Positions 1 to 7,600 of a stretch of 28,208 nucleotides of DNA are shown piece after piece. Positions within the stretch are counted from its first letter, which is position 1. Each line of letters starts with the position of its first letter. A program made the translations under genes and the position numbers. This stretch comes from Candidatus Poseidoniales archaeon (GTDB taxonomy: Archaea; Thermoplasmatota; Poseidoniia; Poseidoniales; Poseidoniaceae): contig QQSA01000053.1 of NCBI GenBank assembly GCA_003602535.1, positions 1 to 28,208 of the forward strand, written 5' to 3'. The notes below the pieces were generated by a model. The model saw nothing but the letters and a program-made list of their open reading frames with translations, ran no database searches and was not told where the DNA came from.

Positions 1-473
1 AAAGCGGATCTTGGAGGTTGACCTCCTGGACATGAAATTAGATACATTGTATCGGAAAGTTCGCACATTCCAGAAAGAATACCGCCACTAGAAATAACTA
101 CAATTGTTGCCTCTTGGTTCATTGCTTGTTCACATGCAGATAGAGTTTCTTCAGTATTTCCAGAATATGATGTTGCTACGATTAACCAGTCAGGAGTCCA
201 CCAATTTGGTAAATCATAACCTCTGTTACATCTTATTGGAATTGTTCCTTCTTGGTCACAAAGTGCTGAAACAAAGTCTCCACCTGCAGCAGAACCTCCC
301 ATTCCTAAGAATAACACCCCAGTCCAACTTTTTTCTATTTCAGTAATCCATGGGAGCAATTCACGATTGACCGATTCTCGACCGATTCGAATGTCATTAA
401 CAAACGAACGGGTAAATCCAATCATATCCTGTTCATCAAGGGCGTTAGCAAGTCGAATCATGCCCTCTTCCAT
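1..473 (-). CDS. Bifunctional phosphoglucose/phosphomannose isomerase, N-terminal part (cut by window edge)
   Basis: This frame runs off the left edge, so only about 157 N-terminal residues are visible. After a leader starting MEEGMIRLANALDEQ it has a SIS sugar-isomerase fold. The glycine-rich segment LFLGMGGSAAGG follows the first beta strand, and the serine-rich loop ATSYSGNTEETLSA is the usual sugar-phosphate-binding SYSGNT motif. This pattern is typical of the archaeal bifunctional enzymes that interconvert fructose-6-phosphate with glucose-6-phosphate and mannose-6-phosphate. The ATG at 473 lies one base after the nmd3 stop codon (TAA-G-ATG), so the two genes are almost certainly co-transcribed. 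A second in-frame ATG lies at 461. The C-terminal half, with the remaining active-site residues, is outside the window, so glucose versus mannose specificity cannot be judged. A generic SIS-domain isomerase is the main alternative. Confidence 0.82.
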   Translation of the reverse strand, partial: MEEGMIRLANALDEQDMIGFTRSFVNDIRIGRESVNRELLPWITEIEKSWTGVLFLGMGGSAAGGDFVSALCDQEGTIPIRCNRGYDLPNWWTPDWLIVATSYSGNTEETLSACEQAMNQEATIVVISSGGILSGMCELSDTMYLISCPGGQPPRSA

Positions 474-474
474 C

Positions 475-1530
475 TTATTCACCATCCGCCCCTAATCTTG
501 GCAGACAAATCCATTCACCATCAATTCTTGCCAATAATAGATTTCTTCCAGCCTCATGTTCGAACGGTAACCTAACTGCCGTCATTTTCCAGGTATTAGG
601 GTCTAAGAATTCAGCAACAGAAGAATCTTCGCTAATCGAATCGACATATGTGAAGTCTTGAATTCTTGCTACAACAGTTGCGTTTTCTAAATCTCTCCAA
701 GATGCTCCAGTACGTTCCCTGCGCTCTACTTTCTCAAGTATTGCACCTTCTCCAGTCCAACTTGATGGCCTCCACAAATCACCTCTCCATCTAATTACAT
801 CGCCAAGAGCATATCCTGGTTTTCTGTAAAGAAGAGTCAATCTTGTCAAATCTGCACCATCTTTGCGACCAACCACAGATGTGGTTGCAGTAACTTGTCC
901 GCCGTGTTGTGAAATTAGATGCCTGCCCCATGCTCTTGCCAGAGCTTTCGAACCAAGTACCACATCATAACCTCCTGTCACAGGTCCTTCATTGGTGATG
1001 AAAAACATAGGATCTTCTGGCATATCTGCCAAAACTTTGTCCAAGGTTTGTCTAAGAATTTGAAATTCTTCTTCAGAAAGTCTTCGAGCACTAGATCGAA
1101 GTTGAACCGTTGCTTCAAAATAATTCCCTGCTCTTCTGGTGCAAGTCAAGCAAACACCATTTGACATTCGTGCTCTCATCGTATGTTTTTCTGCATAAGG
1201 TAATCCATCGATTACCCCCTCGATATCCATGTGAATCAGGGTGTGCCTCCCGTCTACTTCTTGTGCTATCAAACCTAATTCTAAATCTTCAATCTCTGTA
1301 TGAAATTCAACATTACGTTGAACTAATTCATACCACAAGTCTTCTGGGTCGACGTTGCTCCATTTTCCTTGGAAATCTACAATTCCACATCGTGCACATC
1401 TCGTCCATGGCACATTCTTTGGAACCTTGACCAAAGTTACTCTGTCTCGTGTGCATTTTTCGCACATGCGGTCGCTGAATAACGGTGGTTCAGCGCCACA
1501 AATAAGACAGAATTCACCCCCTAGGTCCAT
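475..1530 (-). CDS. nmd3: NMD3-family protein (archaeal homologue of the 60S export adaptor)
   Basis: The 351-residue protein opens with a double zinc-binding module: FCLICGAEPPLFSDRMCEKC at residues 7-26, then CARCG near residue 46 and a further CLTC near residue 127. Cysteine pairs followed by an alpha/beta body and an SH3/OB-like C-terminal part is the layout of NMD3. In eukaryotes NMD3 is the nuclear export adaptor of the large ribosomal subunit. In archaea, which have no nucleus, it is thought to bind the 50S subunit, but its role is not well defined. The ATG at 1530 has a strong Shine-Dalgarno sequence (GAAGGTGA) just upstream in the 18-base gap after the ccmD-like gene. Downstream it touches the sugar isomerase gene. 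The linkage of a ribosome factor to cytochrome c maturation genes looks like shared transcription, not shared function. Confidence 0.88.
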   Translation of the reverse strand: MDLGGEFCLICGAEPPLFSDRMCEKCTRDRVTLVKVPKNVPWTRCARCGIVDFQGKWSNVDPEDLWYELVQRNVEFHTEIEDLELGLIAQEVDGRHTLIHMDIEGVIDGLPYAEKHTMRARMSNGVCLTCTRRAGNYFEATVQLRSSARRLSEEEFQILRQTLDKVLADMPEDPMFFITNEGPVTGGYDVVLGSKALARAWGRHLISQHGGQVTATTSVVGRKDGADLTRLTLLYRKPGYALGDVIRWRGDLWRPSSWTGEGAILEKVERRERTGASWRDLENATVVARIQDFTYVDSISEDSSVAEFLDPNTWKMTAVRLPFEHEAGRNLLLARIDGEWICLPRLGADGE

Positions 1531-1548
1531 AAAATCACCTTCAATGAA

Positions 1549-1698
1549 TCATTCGGATTCATCATTAGATAAAGCATTCTCCAATGATTTAATCTTAGAT
1601 TCTAAGGTTCTTGACCTTGCAAATACTGTCCAGGTCCAAATTCCTAAGGCAGCAATCATGCCTAGATAGGCAGCAACAAGATATGTTTGACCACTCAT
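1549..1698 (-). CDS. ccmD: CcmD-like small membrane protein (49 residues)
   Basis: This is a short frame beginning MSGQTYLVAAYLGMIAAL. It has one transmembrane helix at about residues 5-27, then a basic patch (RSR) and a charged, probably helical tail ending NDESE. That is the usual shape and size of CcmD, the small protein that helps CcmABC release haem-loaded CcmE during cytochrome c maturation. Its ATG (1698-1696) overlaps the ccmC stop codon as ATGA, which indicates translational coupling. It sits directly after ccmC, where ccmD is found in bacterial operons. Sequence conservation in CcmD is very low, so the call rests on size, topology and position. An unrelated small membrane protein is the alternative. 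Confidence 0.72.
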   Translation of the reverse strand: MSGQTYLVAAYLGMIAALGIWTWTVFARSRTLESKIKSLENALSNDESE

Positions 1699-2393
1699 TC
1701 TGACCTCTCCTCATATTGTCTTTGCAAATCTTCGAGACGAAGTTCCAAATTAGTCAGCCTCATGCCTGCCATGACGTGACCAATGATAAGAACGGTGAAT
1801 GATATCGCACCAATTAGCAGAACTATACTCATGTCTGAGTTAAGCGACCCTTCTGAGGTAGCAATTACTGGGCCAGGGTGTCTGATCTGCCAAAGTCTTG
1901 TAGCAACATAAGTTATTGGCACAAGAACAAATCCATACATTCCAAAAGCTGAGAAGGTATCTCTTGCTTCAATGCCATCAGGTTGAGACTTTCTTCCTAA
2001 TACTAAGTACAGGGAAAGTAAAGTCAGCATTGCGAATGTGTTTAGCCTAATATCTGTCCAATCCCAAGGGACGCCCCACTCTGCAGCACCCCAGATACAT
2101 CCTGACCAAACGCACATTAGGCCAGTTGCTAATCCGGCTTCGCTACTTGCTACATGCAACCTCCAAGCCCATTCGCTACGCTTGAAAAACCAGTATGTTG
2201 AGCCAATGAATAGTAGGCCGAAGGCTAACATGGCCGCCCATGCACTTGGTACATGCCAGTAGAATATTCGTTGTGCATCAGGAGCTTTGAATGCATTTAT
2301 TGAAACAGAAGGTGCCCATTCCATACCTAGCCAGAATGTCAAGCCTAGGCCAGCGAGGCCGAACATAGTTACGACTTCACCTCTGATGTTCAT
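1695..2393 (-). CDS. ccmC: Haem exporter / haem-handling protein CcmC
   Basis: This 232-residue polytopic membrane protein has about six transmembrane helices. The tryptophan-rich haem-binding signature of the CcmC/CcmF family is present as WGAAEWGVPWDWTDIRLN at about residues 101-118. The two histidines expected to ligate haem on either side of this loop are seen in FYWHVPSAW (about residue 47) and RHPGPV (about residue 172). CcmC presents haem to CcmE at the outer face of the membrane for cytochrome c assembly. The length matches the family. The gene follows the fused ccmA/ccmB-like gene by 33 bases and overlaps the ccmD-like gene by four bases. CcmE, CcmF and CcmH are not in the window. 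Confidence 0.9.
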   Translation of the reverse strand: MNIRGEVVTMFGLAGLGLTFWLGMEWAPSVSINAFKAPDAQRIFYWHVPSAWAAMLAFGLLFIGSTYWFFKRSEWAWRLHVASSEAGLATGLMCVWSGCIWGAAEWGVPWDWTDIRLNTFAMLTLLSLYLVLGRKSQPDGIEARDTFSAFGMYGFVLVPITYVATRLWQIRHPGPVIATSEGSLNSDMSIVLLIGAISFTVLIIGHVMAGMRLTNLELRLEDLQRQYEERSE

Positions 2394-2401
2394 GTGTATA
2401 G

Positions 2402-2410
2402 CCCGTAGGG
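2402..2410. repeat. CCCGTAGGG nonamer between ccmA-like and ccmC genes
   Basis: The nonamer CCCGTAGGG lies in the 33-base gap, 9-17 bases upstream of the ccmC start codon. It can form only a three-base-pair stem around GTA here. The same nonamer occurs twice between 4561 and 4622, inside longer perfect hairpins. Confidence 0.45.
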
Positions 2411-2426
2411 ACCCTTTCTTGAATGT

Positions 2427-3602
2427 TCATGTTGATAGAGTGTCAACAACTAGTGCCCAAGGTAGTAACAAAATCGGAGTAAGTAGTCTAATCATGACTG
2501 CATTTGGCCTTGATAGACGTAAAGTTGCATGACTTAGCAAGCCAACAATTGCTTCAGTAATTGTTCCTAAAACGGCACCTACAATAATCAATTGTAGGTA
2601 TAATTCTCCGGTGATAATCGATGCCAGCGCAGTTATTCCGGAATATATTATGAAAGAATGAAAAATTGAATTTGGTGGAATCATAGATTTTGTATTCCAC
2701 CATGAATGGGCACGGTTTTCTAAAGTTAAACGATGTATTGGATTGCCACATAGTCCAGCAGTTAATGCTGGTGCGAGAATAAATGCGGTCAACAATCGAT
2801 TTTCTAATTGTTCAGGATTGAGTAATGCTAACATCGCTCCCAATGTTAGTAGCCCAGCAATTGCATTATTTGCTACACCAGAAAGAGTTCGTAAATTCAT
2901 TCGGTGACCTATGAATGATTTACGGTCAGTTCCTTTTTCGATCGGGTTGAAAGTACCAGTTGTCGGTTCACCTTTTCTTTCGGAGAATGGGAATTCTACT
3001 ATTCTATCAGCTGAAGAAATAACCTTTGAATTATGGCTAGCAACTAGAATTGCATGACCTCCTGCAGCAAGATCTCTGATGATTTGAACTAATTTGTCGA
3101 CAGAGTCATCGTCTAATCCACTATCTGGTTCATCTAGTAAAACAGCAACAGGCTCTGTGGAAATCATTGCAGGAATCAATCCGCTTAATATTGCGATTTT
3201 CCTACGTTGTCCTCCCGAAAGCATCGCAATTTTATCATGAATTCTGTGTTCTAAACCCCAGTTTTTGAGAAGAGCAGAAACATCGAAATTACAACCTGCA
3301 GCATCTAGTAATCTTTCTTGAACTAATTCATCGCCCATTACACAATCATCTTGCAAGCAAAGACCGAATTTAGTACGCCCTCTTCTTCCCTCAGAGTCGC
3401 GTATCAATTGTCCAGAAATCATACTCGAGCCTTTTTCCATAGGAATTAGCCCAGCAGCGGTTTCAATAACCGTGGATTTTCCACATCCATTGTCGCCAGA
3501 AAGGCAGACAACTTCTCCGCTGTCTATCGAAACAGACCAACTGTCGAGCACCTGAGAGCGACCTCGGCGGACAGTCAATTTCGATAGTTCGATGACTCCC
3601 AT
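2427..3602 (-). CDS. ABC transporter: CcmA-type ATPase fused to a CcmB-like membrane domain
   Basis: Residues 1 to about 210 are an ABC ATPase. Walker A is GDNGCGKST (about 36-44), the Q-loop is LCLQDD, the signature is LSGGQRRK, Walker B is VAVLLDEPD and the switch histidine is in LVASH. The size and the ccmC/ccmD neighbours point to CcmA. From about residue 235 to 391 there is a hydrophobic region with four or five predicted transmembrane helices, ending PILLLPWALVVDTLST. CcmB is normally a separate protein of about 220 residues with six helices, so this looks like a CcmA-CcmB fusion with a reduced or divergent membrane half. No separate ccmB is present. CcmAB uses ATP to release haem-bound CcmE from CcmC. 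The start is divergent from the rhomboid gene, 54 bases away, with no clear TATA box. A different exporter with a fused permease cannot be excluded. Confidence 0.78.
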   Translation of the reverse strand: MGVIELSKLTVRRGRSQVLDSWSVSIDSGEVVCLSGDNGCGKSTVIETAAGLIPMEKGSSMISGQLIRDSEGRRGRTKFGLCLQDDCVMGDELVQERLLDAAGCNFDVSALLKNWGLEHRIHDKIAMLSGGQRRKIAILSGLIPAMISTEPVAVLLDEPDSGLDDDSVDKLVQIIRDLAAGGHAILVASHNSKVISSADRIVEFPFSERKGEPTTGTFNPIEKGTDRKSFIGHRMNLRTLSGVANNAIAGLLTLGAMLALLNPEQLENRLLTAFILAPALTAGLCGNPIHRLTLENRAHSWWNTKSMIPPNSIFHSFIIYSGITALASIITGELYLQLIIVGAVLGTITEAIVGLLSHATLRLSRPNAVMIRLLTPILLLPWALVVDTLST

Positions 3603-3640
3603 CAGAAGTTCCGAGCGACCGCATGGGCTTCAAGCCGCCG

Positions 3641-3666
3641 CCTCCTCCGCCCTAACATGGAGGAGG
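3641..3666. repeat. Inverted repeat CCTCCTCC/GGAGGAGG across the rhomboid start codon
   Basis: CCTCCTCC (3641-3648) and GGAGGAGG (3659-3666) are a perfect eight-base inverted repeat separated by ten bases. The right arm covers the G of the rhomboid ATG and codons 2-3. Read on the minus strand, the left arm becomes GGAGGAGG, about 39 bases before the ccmA-like start. The arms resemble Shine-Dalgarno and anti-Shine-Dalgarno sequences, but neither is at a normal ribosome-binding distance. Confidence 0.5.
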
Positions 3667-4562
3667 TATTATTCGGCCTGTGGATCGTCGCGATTATCGG
3701 TCCTTTAGCCTGGTCTTGGTATCATAAAGCATCGATTGCTATGGCCATGACTTTATCTCTTCTCTTCGGATATATTGTGCAATTAATTTGGGGATGGACT
3801 CTCGATTATCACGATCTTCGAGGTATGTACGATATGTTATGGATGAGGCCTTCAGAAGTCGAAGGTGGTCAAATCCACACCTTGATTACAAGTGGATTTA
3901 TTCACTCACCGTGGGATCCTCTCCATGTACTTGGGAATATCATAATCATAGCACTTGTTGGAATTCCACTAGAGGATAGATTGGGAAGAGGCAGATGGTT
4001 GACATCTTACATGATCGGTTTACTTGGCGGATCTATTGCTTGGACAATAGCCAATAATGGATCGTACACTCCCGCATTAGGAGCTTCTGGTGCAGCATTT
4101 GGCATACTTGGTGCTTATCTTTGCGGTTGGCCGGAAGACGAGGTATATTTTCCGTTGATTTTAATTAGAAAATGGCCTGTTCAATTAATTGCATTATTCT
4201 ACTTTGGATTTGAAATTTTCAAGGCTTGGCAAGTATATGGATTGTCGCAGGTCAGCCATGTAGCACACATCGCTCATTTTGGCGGATTTATTCTCGCTTA
4301 TGCGGCTCTTCCACTTTTGAAGAGGGGAATCGAATGGGAAGGTGAAGTTGAATTGACAGAAATCACTCAAGAAAACCCGTTCGAAGGAGTCGATGAATTA
4401 GTAAAACGTCTCCGCGAAGAGGGCGATGAAAAAGAAACACGTCAAGCCTGGTTGGAAGAAATTGCAGAACGTGCTTCTTGTCCAGTTTGTGGTAGTAATC
4501 TCCAACTCAAGAAAATGCGAATAAGATGCGATTCGAATAAATTCCATGTACTATGGCCTTGA
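3657..4562 (+). CDS. Rhomboid-family intramembrane serine protease with C-terminal cysteine motif
   Basis: This 301-residue protein has about six or seven transmembrane helices. It carries the rhomboid signatures: HVLGN (His90, Asn94), the catalytic serine in GASGA (Ser144), and the catalytic histidine in AHFGGF (His207). Rhomboids cut substrates within or near a transmembrane helix. After the last helix a charged cytosolic segment (about 225-270) leads to a small motif starting CPVCG (about residue 275), followed by Cys291 and a histidine near the end, which could bind zinc. The ATG is preceded by no Shine-Dalgarno sequence, so the mRNA may be leaderless. The next gene, 62 bases downstream, is a giant membrane-anchored protease whose tail has a similar cysteine motif. 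Substrate identity is unknown. Confidence 0.9.
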   Translation: MEEVLFGLWIVAIIGPLAWSWYHKASIAMAMTLSLLFGYIVQLIWGWTLDYHDLRGMYDMLWMRPSEVEGGQIHTLITSGFIHSPWDPLHVLGNIIIIALVGIPLEDRLGRGRWLTSYMIGLLGGSIAWTIANNGSYTPALGASGAAFGILGAYLCGWPEDEVYFPLILIRKWPVQLIALFYFGFEIFKAWQVYGLSQVSHVAHIAHFGGFILAYAALPLLKRGIEWEGEVELTEITQENPFEGVDELVKRLREEGDEKETRQAWLEEIAERASCPVCGSNLQLKKMRIRCDSNKFHVLWP

Positions 4563-4577
4563 GTCCCGTAGGGACTC
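4561..4577 (+). repeat. Perfect hairpin with GTA loop at the rhomboid stop codon
   Basis: GAGTCCC-GTA-GGGACTC is a perfect seven-base-pair stem with a three-base GTA loop. It begins on the last two bases of the rhomboid TGA stop codon. No T-run follows, so it is not a classical terminator. Confidence 0.7.
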
Positions 4578-4578
4578 G

Positions 4579-4603
4579 ATAACACCCAAGGTTCATGTGT
4601 TAT
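4579..4603 (+). repeat. Second perfect hairpin in the same gap
   Basis: ATAACAC (4579-4585) pairs perfectly with GTGTTAT (4597-4603) around an 11-base loop. It lies one base after the first hairpin and seven bases before a third. The three together fill almost the whole 62-base gap between the two protease genes. Confidence 0.55.
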
Positions 4604-4609
4604 GCAAAC

Positions 4610-4622
4610 CGCCCGTAGGGCG
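4610..4622 (+). repeat. Perfect hairpin with GTA loop just before the subtilisin-like protease start
   Basis: CGCCC-GTA-GGGCG is a perfect five-base-pair stem with a GTA loop, ending two bases before the ATG at 4625. It contains the same CCCGTAGGG core as the hairpin at 4561-4577. If transcribed, it would occupy the ribosome-binding region of the next gene. Confidence 0.65.
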
Positions 4623-4624
4623 AG

Positions 4625-7600
4625 ATGGATTCGATGAGAGACATTAAAGCGCTACTTTTGGCAATAATTTTCCTCATCGCAGATATGTCTGCAATGGCTT
4701 CAGCATCACCGGTTTCTGACGAAGATAGCATGGAGCAGATAGTTGAAGAAATCGATGACAGAATGCCATTCAGAGGTGATCGGTATGCTTCTGAAGATTA
4801 TGGATGGTGGTTTAGTTACGGCCCAGATTCTAATTTTGATGGAATGGATGATCGCTTGGAAAAAGTGATTGCCGGACAAGAATCGGTGTCATCAACTGCA
4901 ATAATCGGGCCTGATGGAATGAAGACTGTCGCAATAATTGTTGATTTCGCATGGCATCCTCAACAAGAAGAAATCGATGATTTAGTCGCCGTACTTCGCA
5001 GTCATGGATGGGAAGCCGAGGGCTCTTGGTTCCAAGTAATGGATTCAATAGACTCAGTTGTGGTGGATCATGTTCCAGTAAGTTCACTGGTAGAGATTTT
5101 GGCTTTGGAATCGGTCGTTGTAATCGAAATGCAAAATCTGATGGATATTCAGCTTGAAAATGCAAACCCTGCAACCAGAATCCAACCCTCAGATGTTTAT
5201 TCTGGAACAGTTTATGATCGTGGATATACCGGGGAAAATATCGTTATCGCGGTCCTGGACAGCGGTGTTGACAACGAACATCGTTCACTGAATGATTTTG
5301 ATGATGTTGATGATGCTCCTGATCTAAATCCTAATTCTTATGATGACCAGAAATGGGTAGGTGGATATGATGCAACATCTCAAGCATCTAATCCTGATGG
5401 AACTCAAGACCCAGATGACGGGCAAGGTCACGGAACACACGTTGCCGGAATCGCATTGGGCACCGGAGATTCATCTCGAGTTCACATTGGTGGGGCGCCG
5501 GGGGCATTTTTAGTCGATGTCAAAGTATTAACCGATAGCGGAGGTACCAATTCTCAGAATTCGTTGAATGGAATTCAATGGATGATTAACAACAAAGATA
5601 CCGATTGGGGCAATGGAGCAAAAGGAATTCACATTGGACAAATGTCGTTTGGCTCAATTGGAACTCCTCTCAACCCTGATGATACTGGCGATAATGGAAC
5701 TGGAGCCGAATCACGTCTTGTCAACAACGCAACCTATGATCATGGAATCGCATGTATCGTAGCAGCAGGAAACGACGGTAAGCAAAGAATAGCTTCCCCG
5801 GGTAGCGCAGATGGTGCAATTACAATCGGCTCTGCAGATAATGCAGATACTATCAACAGAACCGATGATTTCATGGCATCATATTCCAATTCGGGACCAC
5901 GTGATAATGACAATGATGATGATGATTGGGATGAATTGAAACCAGATATAACAGCCTATGGTAGCGGGATATATTCTGCTTCTGCCGCAACAGGGACCTC
6001 ATTCCCAGGAACTCCTAGACCTGAAGCCGACAGTTCTTATGAGGCGAAAGATGGAACCTCCATGGCTACACCATTAGTATCCGGAGTAGTTGCATTGATG
6101 CTGCAAGCTGATTCTAGCTTAACTCCAGTTGAGATTAAAGATATTCTAAGAAATTCTAGCGAAGAAAAAGGCAATCCTACTGAACCAGGAATTTCAGACA
6201 GATGGAACGACAAATGGGGCTTTGGTCTTCTAGATGCGTCCTGTGCTGTGGACATGGCTCTAAAGAGAACATGTACTCCTCTTACCGGCGGCGGCGGTGG
6301 GGTTATTCTACCTCCAGATAATGATACCTCAATCGGAGTTACAATTGATTCTCCTGTGAATAAATCTTGGTTGATTGTAGGCGACATTGTACAAATCCGA
6401 GGGGGATTGATTGCAGATACTGGTCCTTGGAATAGTGTCAATTTGCGAATTACTCAATATTACGAAGATTCAGATGAACAAGTATTGATGGATTGGACTG
6501 CAGCAAATATTGAGGGCAATAATTGGAGTTTGAACCAATTAATTCCTGAGGAATGGTTTTCTGAAGATGAAACAATAATTGTAATCGAGGCTCAGGCTGT
6601 AGGGGATGGAGACTTAGTTTCTACAGATGTGCGTTGGGGATATATCGGGCGTTTCGCAGCATCATTTGGCTCACCATCTTCAGGGTCAACCTTGGTTGGA
6701 ACAGTTACTTTTAGCGGCACTGCTCAAGGAGTTGAACCAAGCCACCTGATGTATAGGGTAAATTCTGGCGATTGGAAAAATGTACATTCGTTCGATGAGG
6801 ATGATAATAAAACACAAGATTGGTCATTTACATGGAATTCAAATGAAGTAAACGATGGATCACATAAAATTTCAATCAAGTTAGTGAATGTAAGTGGAGT
6901 TGAGTCTGATATTGTGAGAAGGACATTCACCGTTGATAATCAACCAGCAGCTCCGCAATTAAGTTTCCAAGGTACCGTTCAGATTTTTGATCAAGACCTT
7001 CCTGCGAGTAGTGCTATTGCAGGAACCATTCTTGAAATCCACTTTAATGTTGTAAATACAGGGGATGAAGATGCATCTGATGTCCATTTGAAATTAGATG
7101 CACCTGGATCTGAATCAAGCACTTACCCCAGTGAAGGTAAGTTGCCAAGGCTAGATCAAGGAGAAACAGTTTCAGTCATTTTATGGTGGTCTGCCACAGT
7201 TGCAGGTATACATGATGTGACTATTCAGATAGACCCCAACGGCTTGCTCAATGATGATCAAAGTGACAATCAGTACACCTTTTCGTTTGAAATAGAGGAG
7301 CGGCCGGTTGAGCCAACACTTCGTTTCTTATCCAGCGCAGTTAATACTAGTCCTAAGATTCCTCTTCCTAGTACTGATCCTGAAAACCCGAATCCGTATA
7401 CAATAGATATTCGAATTGATAATCTTGGTCAGACGGATGCAACCAGTATCACATTGATTCTGTATACTCAGCCAGAGGGCCAGGATTCATGGACCAAAGT
7501 TGGTAGCGAAACAGTCAATGTTATTCCCGGTTCAACAACTTCTTCTGGATTTGCAAAGGTTCAATTTACTAATTCTCATGATTCAGTTGGATTTGTAAAA

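Noticed and set aside
2427..3602. Frameshift or assembly error joining separate ccmA and ccmB genes
   Set aside because: The frame is continuous through a normal linker with no internal start or ribosome-binding site that I could see. A true fusion is simpler, although the membrane half is short.
4561..4577. Hairpin read as an intrinsic terminator of the rhomboid gene
   Set aside because: No T-run follows, and archaeal termination relies on U-rich tracts. It is kept only as a structured repeat.
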